Below are positions 47,972-57,354 of a stretch of DNA of 64,000 nucleotides, piece by piece. The notes beneath the pieces are model-generated. The model did no database searches. It was not told where the DNA came from and saw only the letters and a list, made by a program, of their open reading frames with translations. The DNA lies in NCBI GenBank assembly GCA_027366635.1, contig DAHXNE010000090.1, positions 17,961 to 81,960 of the forward strand, written 5' to 3'. The DNA is from Gammaproteobacteria bacterium. GTDB lineage: Bacteria > Pseudomonadota > Gammaproteobacteria > Steroidobacterales > Steroidobacteraceae. Position 1 is the stretch's first letter. The number at the start of each line of letters is the position of its first letter. Position numbers and translations under genes: made by a program.

Positions 47972-49015
47972 ATGAAGGCATTTCGACAACTGGGCTTTCT
48001 CAAGCTGCCATTCCAGCGCGCGCAGGCGTCGCCCGACGACCATCGCGTGCTCGCTTTGTTTCGTAATCGCGCCGAGCTGAAGAAGGCCTTTGGTGACCTC
48101 AAGGACGATCTGGAGCGGCTGAAGGATCGGATCAAGCAGCAGGAAGGCGTCACGCGGCGGGTGAGAGAGACCTTGGCGGCGCTGGAGGCACGTCTCGGCG
48201 TGAACGAGACCGCTTATCCTGCGCTGGTTTTCTATCAGCTGCGCCACTTGTGGCAGCGCGGCCACGAGCAGCTCGAGCGTTTCTGCGGTGAGCTGACCGC
48301 CCAGCAGGATGCGCTCGAGCGCCGCGCTCATCTCGCCGAGCACAACCGCCAGCAGTTCGCCAAACGCCAGGCCGCAGAGCAGCATCTGCAGGGCGCGCGT
48401 CAGCTTGCCGCCCAGGCGGCCGAACGGCTCGAGAGTCTCGAGCGTCAGCGCGCCCGGCTACGCCGTCTGTGGCACTTCTTCAAGCGGCGCGCGCTCGAGC
48501 ACACGATCACGCGCGCGCGGGCCGAGTCGGCCGAGGCCGACGTGTCGCTCGAGTCCGCGCAGCGGGTCGCGGCCGAGATCGCCGCGACGCCGGTCCCGCC
48601 GTTTCTGGGGCTCTCGCTGCAGGCCCGGCGCATGATCAATCTTACCGTCATCGCCTACGCGCAGGTCATGTGCCAGCGCCTCACGGTCATGCCGCTGCTT
48701 CTCACGCGAGCGCGCGATGCCGTTCAGAGCCGCGACGTGATCGATGAGTACGGCGCCCGCGCGGAGTGTCTTTCCTTGATGGGCCAGATCGAGCGCGCCG
48801 AGGCGTTGCTCAGCTCCAATGCCCGCGCCAGCCGTGACATCGGTGAGCGCAGCAAGGCGCTGCGTCTGCTCGCGCAGTACCGTGATTCCGAAGATGCCAT
48901 TCCGACAGCCGATTCCATCGCCGCCGCCTCGGCACAGGCGGTCGGCTCGCCAGCCGGCATTGCGAATGTGCTGGCCGAGGACACCTGGCACATTCACGGC
49001 ATCCTGCTGCGCTGA
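47972..49015 (+). CDS. Coiled-coil protein of unknown function
   Basis: This 347-aa protein has a long helical, charged middle (about 30-175, with heptad-like runs of Leu/Ala/Arg/Glu: KKAFGDLKDDLERLKDRI, LARLEAERLESLERQ-like), a possible short hydrophobic helix at about 208-228 (RRMINLTVIAYAQVM) and a C-terminal acidic region. No enzyme motif is seen and I do not recognise the family. It starts 27 nt after the DUF1249 gene, so the two are probably co-transcribed. A GTG at 47969 directly precedes the ATG. Confidence 0.7.
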   Translation: MKAFRQLGFLKLPFQRAQASPDDHRVLALFRNRAELKKAFGDLKDDLERLKDRIKQQEGVTRRVRETLAALEARLGVNETAYPALVFYQLRHLWQRGHEQLERFCGELTAQQDALERRAHLAEHNRQQFAKRQAAEQHLQGARQLAAQAAERLESLERQRARLRRLWHFFKRRALEHTITRARAESAEADVSLESAQRVAAEIAATPVPPFLGLSLQARRMINLTVIAYAQVMCQRLTVMPLLLTRARDAVQSRDVIDEYGARAECLSLMGQIERAEALLSSNARASRDIGERSKALRLLAQYRDSEDAIPTADSIAAASAQAVGSPAGIANVLAEDTWHIHGILLR

Positions 49016-49028
49016 GCGCGTTGCAGCG

Positions 49029-51149
49029 CTAGGCGCCTCGAACGAGCGGCTGCTTGCTCTGATCGGCCTGCTCCAGAGCGACCATGTCGGCCACGATGTC
49101 CTTGGCCTGATCGAGGACCACGTCGGGGATCTTGTCGTTCTTGCCGCCTATCTCGTCAACCTTCTGCAGCGGCGGCAGGCCGAATGCCGCGCGGCGGTGG
49201 TTGTCGAGCGCGAGCAGCTTCGCGTCCCGTTCCTGCCGCTCCCGGCGTCGGGTGGCGATGTTGAGCGAGACCACCTTATCGGTGCGAATCGCCTCGATGT
49301 CGTGGATGTCGCCGACCAGCCAGCGGAAGTTCGGATCGCGCTGCTCGCGCGCCTGCTCTTCGGCCTTGAGTTTGGCGATCGACGGGATTGCCGCCGTCCC
49401 GGTGCTGACCTGGAACGGCACGGGGCCGATGGTGTTATACGGCAACGCCCGCGGCATGCTGCTCTCGCCGACCGTCTTCGGGTTGATCGCCGAGGGTAGA
49501 TCGATGTTGGGAATTACTCCACGCAGCTGGGTGCTCTGACCGGTGATGCGGTAAAACTTGCCGACAGTCACGGCGATCTCGCCCTCGTTCGGCCGGCCGG
49601 CGCGGCCCTCGAGCGGGATCAGGTTCTGGACCGTGCCTTTGCCGTAGGTGTTCTGGCCGATGATCACGCCCCGGTGGTAGTCCTGGATGGCGCCGGCGAA
49701 GATCTCGGAGGCCGAGGCGCTGAAGCGGTTGACGAGCACCGCCAGCGGTCCGGTGTAGATCGGCGCCTTTTCTGGATCGTCCAGCACCTCGATGTGCCCG
49801 GCGCGGCCGCGCAACTGCACCACCGGCCCATGGATGAACAGCCCGGTCAGTGCCGTCGCCTGCGGCAGGTAGCCGCCGCCGTCATTGCGCAGATCGAGCA
49901 ACAGTCCCTGCATGTGCTCCTTTTCGAATTTCAGGATCAGCCGGCGCACGTCACGGGTGGTGGACGGATAGCCGCTGTCCCCGTCGTCCTCGGCTTTGAC
50001 GTCTTCGTAGAAGCTCGGCACGGTGATGACGCCGATTTTGTAGGTCCGGCCGTTCTGCTTGACGGTTTCGAGCTTGCCCTGCGCTTCCTGGGCCTTGAGC
50101 GTTACTCGGTTGCGCACCAGGCACACGACTGCCTCCTTGCCGCCCGGATGCGTCCCGGCCGGCAGAATCTGCAATCGCACCGTGGTGCCCGCCTTGCCGC
50201 GGATCAGCCGCACCACCTTGCCCAGACGCCAGCCGACCACGTCGGTGATGTGGCCGTGTACGCCCTGGCCGATCCCGGTGATGCGGTCGTCGGGCTTCAA
50301 TTTGCCGCTGACCGCCGCCGGCCCTCCGGGGATGACGTTGACCACTTTGATGTAGTTGCCGTCCATCTCCAGCGTGGCGCCGATGCCCTGGTAGTTCAGG
50401 CTCATCTCAGTGTTGTATTCTTCTGAGTTAAGCGGCGAGAAGTACGTCGTATGCGGATCGAAGGTGCGCGCGTATGCGTTCATCAATTCTTCGAATACGT
50501 CCTCGGAGCTGAGCCGGGTGATACTGCGCAGCTCGGCCGCGAAGCGCTTGTGCAACGTGGCGGCCGCCTGTGGCCAGCTCTTGCCGGAGAGCATCAGCGA
50601 GATCGCATCGTTCATCACCCGCTTGTGCCACAGAGCGTTCATCTGCGCCTCGGTGGCCGGCCACGGGGCATGCCTGCGGTCGTAGCGATAGGTCGCGTCG
50701 GTGTCGAAGTCCGGCTCCTTGGCGAGCAGGCTGATGGCGTACCGTAGGCGCTCGCTGCTCAATTGCCTGAAGCGCTGGAAGATGAGGAACGCGGGGTCGA
50801 GCCTGCCGGCCTCGAGCAGCTGGGCGAAATCGTTGCCGTACTTGGCATCGAAGTCGTGCACATCGGCGGCCAGGAAGTAGGCGTGCTCGGGATCGAGAAA
50901 GTGCAGATAGCGCGCGAAGACGAGCTGGGAGAATTGCGCGTTGATTTTCGGGTCGCTGTATTGATAGTCGGTGAGTATCTGTCCGACTTTGCGCGCGACT
51001 GCGCGCTGAGTGGCGCTCGGGGCCAGTGCGCCCGGCGGCAGAACCGTTGCGCGCGCGGGTGTTCGGGGCATCAGCACGGCCGCGCCGAGCGCGACGATTG
51101 CCGTGGCGGCTATTAGCCATCCAACAAAGCGACGTATGGGATGAGTCAT
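49029..51149 (-). CDS. prc: Tail-specific C-terminal processing protease Prc
   Basis: This 706-aa periplasmic serine protease has an N-terminal membrane/signal helix (about 10-30), a helical domain, a PDZ domain (about 255-345, GIGATLEMDGNYIKVVNVIPGG), a peptidase S41 core and a C-terminal DUF3340 region. The catalytic Ser is in NRFSASASEIFAGA and the Lys in GQNTYGKGTVQN. Prc trims lipoproteins and cell-wall hydrolases such as MepS. Confidence 0.94.
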   Translation of the reverse strand: MTHPIRRFVGWLIAATAIVALGAAVLMPRTPARATVLPPGALAPSATQRAVARKVGQILTDYQYSDPKINAQFSQLVFARYLHFLDPEHAYFLAADVHDFDAKYGNDFAQLLEAGRLDPAFLIFQRFRQLSSERLRYAISLLAKEPDFDTDATYRYDRRHAPWPATEAQMNALWHKRVMNDAISLMLSGKSWPQAAATLHKRFAAELRSITRLSSEDVFEELMNAYARTFDPHTTYFSPLNSEEYNTEMSLNYQGIGATLEMDGNYIKVVNVIPGGPAAVSGKLKPDDRITGIGQGVHGHITDVVGWRLGKVVRLIRGKAGTTVRLQILPAGTHPGGKEAVVCLVRNRVTLKAQEAQGKLETVKQNGRTYKIGVITVPSFYEDVKAEDDGDSGYPSTTRDVRRLILKFEKEHMQGLLLDLRNDGGGYLPQATALTGLFIHGPVVQLRGRAGHIEVLDDPEKAPIYTGPLAVLVNRFSASASEIFAGAIQDYHRGVIIGQNTYGKGTVQNLIPLEGRAGRPNEGEIAVTVGKFYRITGQSTQLRGVIPNIDLPSAINPKTVGESSMPRALPYNTIGPVPFQVSTGTAAIPSIAKLKAEEQAREQRDPNFRWLVGDIHDIEAIRTDKVVSLNIATRRRERQERDAKLLALDNHRRAAFGLPPLQKVDEIGGKNDKIPDVVLDQAKDIVADMVALEQADQSKQPLVRGA

Positions 51150-51238
51150 CGTGAGATAGCTCGAGACAGTCCTAAGGAATTGAGGTTCGATCCGGGCGTA
51201 TCAGCGCTGAGCGGCGGCAGGTGCGATCCGCGCACCGA

Positions 51239-51562
51239 TCAGCCTCGGGACATGGCCCGCAGGAGCGCCAGCCACAACCGCAGGATGAGCAGCAGCGGCG
51301 CCGGGGCGAGCGCGGCCACCCAGTAAACCAATTGGCCCCGTCCCAGCTCCATGAAATAGTTGCCATAGAGCGCCAAGGGGCCATAGCCGGGGCCGGTGTC
51401 GCCATGCGTGTACGGGCCCAGGGTAAAGTGTCCCGCCAGCCAGATCAGCAGTGGCAGAATCAGCAGCCCGAAGGCGATCGCCCCGCCCATCAGCAGCAGC
51501 TCACGCTTCAGATTCAAAGCCGTGGGTCGGGTCGCGGGTAATTCGGTACGCAGCTCCGTCAT
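51239..51562 (-). CDS. Small two-helix membrane protein, unknown
   Basis: This 107-aa protein has two hydrophobic helices (about 22-45 and 78-100) separated by a Gly/Tyr-rich loop (LGPYTHGDTGPGYGPLALYG). No family is recognised. It follows prc on the same strand and is divergent from the Gfo/Idh gene. Codon use is like its neighbours, so I consider it real. Confidence 0.55.
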   Translation of the reverse strand: MTELRTELPATRPTALNLKRELLLMGGAIAFGLLILPLLIWLAGHFTLGPYTHGDTGPGYGPLALYGNYFMELGRGQLVYWVAALAPAPLLLILRLWLALLRAMSRG

Positions 51563-51674
51563 GGCTGCCAGTGTAGCCGATCCGGAGGCCGCCGGTCCCG
51601 ATCCAGGGCCCCGGGGGCGCCGACTGGGGGCCGCGGCCGCCCCGGGCAGGTCATAAGCAGGTCATAATAGGCCC

Positions 51675-52652
51675 ATGGAACCCATCAAGGCAGCCGTCAT
51701 CGGCGTCGGCTATCTCGGGCGCTTTCATGCCCAAAAGTACGCCGAATCCCGGCACTGCCGGCTCCAGGCCGTGGTCGATACCGGGCGGGAGCCTCGCGAG
51801 CGCGCCGCCTCGGAGCTCGGGGTCCAGGCGCTCGCGGACTATCGGGCGCTGCTCGGCAAAGTGGATGCCGTCAGCATCGTGACGCCGACTGCGTTGCATT
51901 TCGCCATCGCCCGCGATTTCCTGCAGGCCGGCGCCCACGTGCTCGTGGAAAAACCGATCACCGAGACGCCCCGTGAGGCGCGCGAGCTGATCGATCTTGC
52001 CGCGCGCGGCGACCGGGTCCTGCAGGTTGGTCATCTGGAGCGGTTCAATTCGGCGATTCTCGCCGCCGAGCCGTATCTGCACGCGCCGCGTTTCGTCGAG
52101 TGCCATCGGCTCGCGCCCTATCGGGCGCGTGGCACCGACGTGAACGTGGTGCTCGATCTGATGATTCATGATATCGATCTGGTGCAGACCATCGTCGGCG
52201 CCCCGGTGCTGACCATCGATGCGATCGGAGCCCCGGTGTTCTCCGATGCCATTGATATCGCCAACGCTCGCATCCGCTTCGCCAATGGCTGCGTCGTCAA
52301 CGCCACCGCGAGCAGGGTGAGCCTGAAGACGGAGCGCAAGATGCGGCTGTTCGAGGACGATGCCTATCTGTCGCTCGATCTGCAGCAGAAGGTCATGACA
52401 CTGATCCGCAAGCGCGATGGCGCATCCGGGGATGCGCACCTGCCGGTGAGTATCGAGGAGCAAAGTCTCGAGCAGGGCGATGCCCTGAAGGCCGAGATCG
52501 AGGCGTTTCTCGAGTGCATCCGCACCGGCAAGCCGCCGGTGGTCAGCGGCGAGGACGGTCTGATGGCGCTCGACACGGCCATGCGCATCACCGAGCAGGT
52601 CAACGAGTCGCTGGCGGCGCGGCGGCTGAGCGAGCGCGGCCCGCATGGGTGA
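51675..52652 (+). CDS. Gfo/Idh/MocA family NAD(P)-dependent oxidoreductase
   Basis: This 325-aa dehydrogenase has Rossmann motif GVGYLG (10-15), the EKP motif in HVLVEKPITET (lysine essential in the family) and the histidine pair region DLMIHDIDLV. Substrate unknown. Xanthomonadales homologues lie beside lipid-A or sugar nucleotide genes; here it leads aguB and an ATP-grasp gene with overlapping ends (ATG 52645 is inside this gene). It could be the missing sugar dehydrogenase of the galactose pathway, but it is 40 kb away, so this is weak. Confidence 0.85.
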   Translation: MEPIKAAVIGVGYLGRFHAQKYAESRHCRLQAVVDTGREPRERAASELGVQALADYRALLGKVDAVSIVTPTALHFAIARDFLQAGAHVLVEKPITETPREARELIDLAARGDRVLQVGHLERFNSAILAAEPYLHAPRFVECHRLAPYRARGTDVNVVLDLMIHDIDLVQTIVGAPVLTIDAIGAPVFSDAIDIANARIRFANGCVVNATASRVSLKTERKMRLFEDDAYLSLDLQQKVMTLIRKRDGASGDAHLPVSIEEQSLEQGDALKAEIEAFLECIRTGKPPVVSGEDGLMALDTAMRITEQVNESLAARRLSERGPHG

Positions 52653-53565
52653 TCCTCCCGCGCAGCCGAGCATCGCGTCGCGTCGGGTGGTGGTCGGGGC
52701 GATACAGATGGACTGTACCTGGGACGCCGATCGCAACCTCGCCGTGGCGGAGCGCTTGGTACGGCGGGCCGCCGCCGCCGGGGCACAGATCATTTTGCTC
52801 CCCGAGCTGTTCCAGACGCCTTACTTCTGCATCGAGCAGGATCCGCGGCACCTGCATCTGGCCCGTGCCGTTTGCGACGATCGCGCGGTGCGCCATTTCG
52901 GGGCGGTGGCGCGTGAGCTCGCCGTGGTGTTGCCGATCAGTTTCTTCGAGCGGGCCGGTCCGGCGTATTTCAATTCGGTGGCCGTGCTCGATGCCGATGG
53001 CGCATTGCTCGGGGTGTATCGTAAGTCGCACATCCCGGACGGACCGGGCTATCAGGAGAAGTATTACTTCAGTCCCGGCGACACCGGCTTGAAAGTCTGG
53101 AGCACCCGGTACGGACGGATTGGGGTCGGAATCTGTTGGGATCAATGGTTCCCGGAGGCCGCCCGCGCCATGGCGCTCGCCGGCGCCGACCTCCTGTTCT
53201 ATCCGACGGCGATCGGCACCGAGCCGCCACCCGCACCGCCGTACGACTCGCGCGGGCACTGGCAACGCACCCAGCAGGGACACGCGGCGGCCAATCTCAC
53301 CCCGCTCATCGCCACCAACCGCCACGGCCTGGAGCGCTCCCTACAGGATCCCCAGCGGCTCCATATCCGCTTCTACGGCTCGTCGTTCATCACCGATGCG
53401 CTCGGGGACAAAGTGGCCGAAGCGCCCGAGTCCGGTGATGCAGTGCTCACCGCCGAGTTCGATCTGGCGCACAACGCCGATCGGCGCGATAGCTGGTTCG
53501 TCTTTCGCGACCGCCGCCCTGATCTCTACGGGGCGCTCGTCACGCTCGACGGACGGAGCCGATGA
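52645..53565 (+). CDS. aguB: N-carbamoylputrescine amidase
   Basis: This 306-aa carbon-nitrogen hydrolase of the nitrilase superfamily converts N-carbamoylputrescine to putrescine. The catalytic triad is visible: E in LLPELFQTPYF, K in YRKSHIPDGPGY, C in GICWDQWFPE. The plant/bacterial AguB opening QTPYFCIEQ is present. Agmatine deiminase (AguA) is not adjacent. It overlaps the upstream gene by 8 nt and the next by 4 nt. Confidence 0.9.
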   Translation: MGDPPAQPSIASRRVVVGAIQMDCTWDADRNLAVAERLVRRAAAAGAQIILLPELFQTPYFCIEQDPRHLHLARAVCDDRAVRHFGAVARELAVVLPISFFERAGPAYFNSVAVLDADGALLGVYRKSHIPDGPGYQEKYYFSPGDTGLKVWSTRYGRIGVGICWDQWFPEAARAMALAGADLLFYPTAIGTEPPPAPPYDSRGHWQRTQQGHAAANLTPLIATNRHGLERSLQDPQRLHIRFYGSSFITDALGDKVAEAPESGDAVLTAEFDLAHNADRRDSWFVFRDRRPDLYGALVTLDGRSR

Positions 53566-54497
53566 GCGTCGCGGGGGAGGCGCGCGGCGGTCCGGCCCGC
53601 GTCGCGCTGGTCGGTGCCCGCGCGGCGCGCGGACTCGACGAGGACATGGAGCCTCTGCTGGGGGCGCTCGAGGCGCGCGGCGTTCGCTGCGACGTGGTCG
53701 ATTGGGACGACGCGCGAGTGTGTTGGACGGACTTCGATCTGGCGCTGCTGCGCTCGACCTGGGACTACACCGAGCGGCTCGGGGAGTTCCGCGGCTGGCT
53801 GCGGCGGGTCGCCGGCCTCACCCGATTGCACAATCCCGCGCCGCTGGTGGAGTGGAACACCGACAAGCACTACCTCGGTGACCTCGCCGCCCAGGGGCTG
53901 CCGGTGGTGCCAAGCGCCTTCATCGAGCCGGGCGAGGCGCTGCAACCGGCGATCGAGTGGTTCCTCGCCGAGCACTCGTGTGCGCAATTCGTGGTCAAGC
54001 CGGCCGTGGGCGCCGGCTCGCGCGGGGCGCGACGTCTGGAGCGCGCGCAACTTGCCGAGGCACAGGCGCATGCGGCGAGTCTTCTCGAGACGGATCGCAG
54101 CGTAGTGCTGCAGCCCTATCTTCCGGGCGTCGATCGCGATGGCGAGACGGCGCTGCTGTTTTTCGGCGGCCAGTTCAGTCATGCCATCCGCAAGGGGCCG
54201 CTGCTGCAACCGAACGTCGAGCCCACGCGAGCGCTGTTCGCCCCCGAGCATATCGCGGCTCGTCAGCCACGGCCGGCAGAGCTGGCAGTGGGAGAGCGAG
54301 TCGTGGCGTCGCTCACAGCCTCGGGACGCCTGGAAGGGCCGCCGCTCTACGCGCGAGTGGATCTTTTGCCCGATCCGGCCGGCACGCCGTTAGTGCTCGA
54401 GCTCGAGCTCGCCGAGCCGTCGCTGTTTCTGAACTACGCCGATGGCGCGGCCGAGCGCTTCGCAGGATCCATTGCCGGGGTCCTGGGCGCGCCCTGA
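53562..54497 (+). CDS. ATP-grasp family ligase, unknown substrate
   Basis: This 311-aa protein has an N-terminal pre-ATP-grasp fold (ARVALVGARAARGLDEDMEP) and an ATP-grasp core: FVVKPAVGAGSRGARRL (about 143-159), VVLQPYLPGVDRDGETALLFFGG and the metal-binding C-terminal VLELELAEPSLFLNYADGAAERF. The closest named relatives are cycloserine-pathway DcsG-like and RimK-like ligases. It is coupled to aguB (ATGA), suggesting a polyamine or amino-acid conjugate, but that is inference. Confidence 0.8.
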   Translation: MSVAGEARGGPARVALVGARAARGLDEDMEPLLGALEARGVRCDVVDWDDARVCWTDFDLALLRSTWDYTERLGEFRGWLRRVAGLTRLHNPAPLVEWNTDKHYLGDLAAQGLPVVPSAFIEPGEALQPAIEWFLAEHSCAQFVVKPAVGAGSRGARRLERAQLAEAQAHAASLLETDRSVVLQPYLPGVDRDGETALLFFGGQFSHAIRKGPLLQPNVEPTRALFAPEHIAARQPRPAELAVGERVVASLTASGRLEGPPLYARVDLLPDPAGTPLVLELELAEPSLFLNYADGAAERFAGSIAGVLGAP

Positions 54498-54549
54498 ACC
54501 GCTGCGGCATTGTTTGTCGCGCGGCCAAACTCATCCCTATACTCGCGGC

Positions 54550-54939
54550 ATGCTCGAGGGATCCTGTCATTGCGGGGTCGTGCACTGGGTCTTTGACGGA
54601 CGACCCGAGAGCGCCAACGCGTGCAATTGCACCCTATGCCGCCGGTATGCGGCGCTGTGGGCGTATGGGTTCGAAGACGAACGCATCCGCGTGTCCGGTC
54701 CTACTCATCGCTACGTGCCCGGCGATTCCCTCGGCTTTCACTTCTGCCCGACCTGCGGCTGCGTGGTGTACTGGCGGGCGCTCGCAGCCGCTCGAGACGG
54801 TCGGCGCAGGATGGCCGTCAACTTGCGGCTGGCCGAGCCGCAGGCCGTGGCCGCAATCCCGGTCGGTCGTGTGGACTGGCTGCACGGGAGCGGATCGTTG
54901 CCGCCGGACGGGCGGCACGTGGCGGGTTACTGGGTCTGA
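54550..54939 (+). CDS. GFA family zinc-binding protein
   Basis: This 129-aa protein belongs to the glutathione-dependent formaldehyde-activating (GFA) family. The zinc cysteines are in CHCGVVHW, CNCTLCRRY and CPTCGC. True Gfa activity is proven for few members. The last 13 nt overlap the end of egtD on the opposite strand. Confidence 0.85.
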   Translation: MLEGSCHCGVVHWVFDGRPESANACNCTLCRRYAALWAYGFEDERIRVSGPTHRYVPGDSLGFHFCPTCGCVVYWRALAAARDGRRRMAVNLRLAEPQAVAAIPVGRVDWLHGSGSLPPDGRHVAGYWV

Positions 54940-55919
54940 AGCGGTTGGCGCATCGGCTGCAGGCATTGCACGCTGAACAGCTCATCGGCGTCCGTCCACA
55001 CGCGTGAGACCCGCAATCCGGCGCGGGCCGCCAGATGCGCGAATGACGCGCGGGAGTACTTGCAGCTGATCTCCACGAGCATCGCCTCGCCGGCGGCGAA
55101 GTGGAAGCGCTGTCCGGCGACTGTGACCCGTTGATCGGCACGGCTGACGATGTGCGTCTCGATCCGCTCCGTTTCACCGACGTAGCGGGCGCGATGCTCG
55201 AATCTGTCGGGTTCGAAATTGCCGTCCAGTTCCCTGTTGAGGCGATGCAGCATGTTGAGGGTGAATTCGGCGGTCACCCCGGCCGCGTCGTTGTAGGCCG
55301 CCTCTATGAGCGCCGGCGGTTTCACTAGATCCACCCCGATGAGCGCCGCGCCCTGTGGGCCCATTTCCCGCCGCATGTGCGTGAGCAGCCGCACCGCCGC
55401 GTCGGGCGCGAAATTTCCGAGTGTCGAGCCGGGGAAATAGATCACGCTGCGCCGCTGCGGCCGCGCCGGCTCGGGCAAGCGGATCGGCTGGGTGAAATCG
55501 GCGCACACCGGCAGCATCTGGAGGTGCGGAAACCGCCCGTTCAGCCGTTCCACGCTTGCCGTTAGGGCACTGCGCGAGATCTCCACCGGCACGTACGCCA
55601 CGGCGTCGGCGAGCCGCTCGAGCAGCAGCTCGGTCTTCAGTCCGCTGCCGCTGCCGTACTCGACCAGCAGCACCGCCGGTCCGAGGGTCATTGCCATCTG
55701 TGCGACGTGCGTTTCCATCAGCGCCAGCTCGGCGCGTGTCAGATAGTATTCCGGCAGCTCGCAGATGCGCTCGAACAGCTGCGAGCCGCGCGCATCGTAC
55801 AGATACTTCGACGCCAGCCGCTTGGGGTTGCGGGCCAGTCCGGCGAGCACATCGGAGCGCATGTCGAGCGTGTCCGCGCGCAGGTCGTAGAGCAGGATCT
55901 CGCTCGGCAGCGTGCTCAT
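54927..55919 (-). CDS. egtD: L-histidine N-alpha-methyltransferase EgtD
   Basis: This 330-aa SAM-dependent enzyme trimethylates histidine to hercynine, the first step to ergothioneine. Typical segments are NPKRLASKYLYDARGSQLFE, LVEYGSGSGLKTELLL (SAM motif), VIYFPGSTLGNF and GEAMLVEISCKYS at the C-terminal active site. ATG 55919 overlaps the egtB stop (ATGA). Its own stop lies inside the convergent GFA gene. Confidence 0.94.
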   Translation of the reverse strand: MSTLPSEILLYDLRADTLDMRSDVLAGLARNPKRLASKYLYDARGSQLFERICELPEYYLTRAELALMETHVAQMAMTLGPAVLLVEYGSGSGLKTELLLERLADAVAYVPVEISRSALTASVERLNGRFPHLQMLPVCADFTQPIRLPEPARPQRRSVIYFPGSTLGNFAPDAAVRLLTHMRREMGPQGAALIGVDLVKPPALIEAAYNDAAGVTAEFTLNMLHRLNRELDGNFEPDRFEHRARYVGETERIETHIVSRADQRVTVAGQRFHFAAGEAMLVEISCKYSRASFAHLAARAGLRVSRVWTDADELFSVQCLQPMRQPLQTQ

Positions 55920-57193
55920 GGCCGATCCTGCGCCAGACGGATGCCCGAGAACTGCCAGCGGTCGCGCGGGTAGAAGAAGTTGCGGTAGCTGGCCCGCACG
56001 TGGCCGCGCGGGGTCGCGCATGAGCCGCCGCGCAGCACCCACTGACCGCACATGAACTTGCCGTTGTATTCGCCGAGCGGGCCGGCCAGGGGGCGGAATC
56101 CCGGATAGCCGACGTAGGGGCTTGCCGTCCACTCCCAGACATCGCCGAACAATTGGGTCGGCTCCGTGCCCGTGTCGGTGCCGGGCCCGCAGGGCTGTAA
56201 TACATCGTCATCGGCGAAATGACCGCGGCGCGGGTCGACAGGCGCGGCGAGCGATTCCCATTCCGCCTCGAGCGGCAGGCGGGCGCCGGCCCAGCGGGCG
56301 AACGCATCGGCCTCGAAGTAGCTGACGTGACACACCGGTGCATGCGGATCGAGCGGGCAGTCTCCGCCGAGGGTGAAGGCGTACTCGAGGTCCTCGGACC
56401 AGTAGAGCGGACCCATCCAGCCCTCGCGCTGCAGCGCGGCCCAACCCTCCGACATCCACAGGCGCGGCTCGCGATAGCCGCCGGCGCGGATGAACTCGGC
56501 ATACTCGGCATTGGTTACCGGTCGGTGCGCGATCGCGTGGGGGTGCAGCAGCTCGGGATGGCGCGGCAGCTCGTTGTCGTAGGCGAACCCCTCGCCCCCG
56601 AAGCCGCTCGCCACGATGCCGGAGTGGCCCGGGAGGAACCGCAACGGCGCGGCGCGGCCGGGCGGGGCGGGCGTCGCCGGGGCGTACGCCGGGCGCAGCG
56701 GATTGCACCAGAACAAGTGCTTGATGTCGGTGAGCATCAGCTCTTGGTGCTGCTGCTCGTGATTCAGACCGAGCACGAGTGTGAAGGCGAGCGCGCCATC
56801 GACGTCGCCCTGCAGGAGCTCGAGCACTGCGGCGTCGATGCGCCGGCGGTAGTCGCGGATCTGCGCCAGTGTCGGCCGCGTGATCAATCCGCGCTCGGTG
56901 CGGGCGTGCATCGGGCCGGCACTTTGATAATACGAATTGAACAGGAAGTGCCACTGCGGATGTAGCGGCGCGCCGCCCTCGCCGCCGAACCCGAGCACGA
57001 AGCGCTCGAAGAACCACGTCGTGTGCGCCAGATGCCACTTGATGGGGCTGGCATCGGGCATTGACTGTACGACCGTATCCTCGGGAGCAAGCGGCGCGCA
57101 CAGCTGCTCGGTCCGGCCGCGCACCCGTTCGAATTGCGCGCCGAGATCAACCGGGGGCTCGGTAACGAGCATTTGAGGTGAGCGCAGCGGCAT
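55916..57193 (-). CDS. egtB: Ergothioneine biosynthesis sulfoxide synthase EgtB
   Basis: This 425-aa non-heme iron enzyme joins hercynine to a cysteine thiol donor with oxygen. The DinB-like N-terminal domain carries iron histidines in KWHLAHTTWFFE and HEQQHQELMLTD; the C-terminal FGE-sulfatase-like domain ends in NFFYPRDRWQFSGIRLA. Which thiol (gamma-Glu-Cys or Cys) is used is not clear. It is coupled to egtD by ATGA. egtC and egtE are absent nearby. An in-frame ATG at 57172 is an alternative start. Confidence 0.93.
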   Translation of the reverse strand: MPLRSPQMLVTEPPVDLGAQFERVRGRTEQLCAPLAPEDTVVQSMPDASPIKWHLAHTTWFFERFVLGFGGEGGAPLHPQWHFLFNSYYQSAGPMHARTERGLITRPTLAQIRDYRRRIDAAVLELLQGDVDGALAFTLVLGLNHEQQHQELMLTDIKHLFWCNPLRPAYAPATPAPPGRAAPLRFLPGHSGIVASGFGGEGFAYDNELPRHPELLHPHAIAHRPVTNAEYAEFIRAGGYREPRLWMSEGWAALQREGWMGPLYWSEDLEYAFTLGGDCPLDPHAPVCHVSYFEADAFARWAGARLPLEAEWESLAAPVDPRRGHFADDDVLQPCGPGTDTGTEPTQLFGDVWEWTASPYVGYPGFRPLAGPLGEYNGKFMCGQWVLRGGSCATPRGHVRASYRNFFYPRDRWQFSGIRLAQDRP

Positions 57194-57354
57194 ATGCGCC
57201 TCGGTCGCGGTCGACCTCCAGTCCCTATGTGTTCCCAGGAATTTTGATTATGTTGCAGGCGGCGCGGATTTTCCACCCCGCATTTACCCAGGTCCGTGCC
57301 GGGCGGCACTGCGCCGGGTGCCGCCCGGCGCAGTGCGTTGTGGGGCCGTCGATG

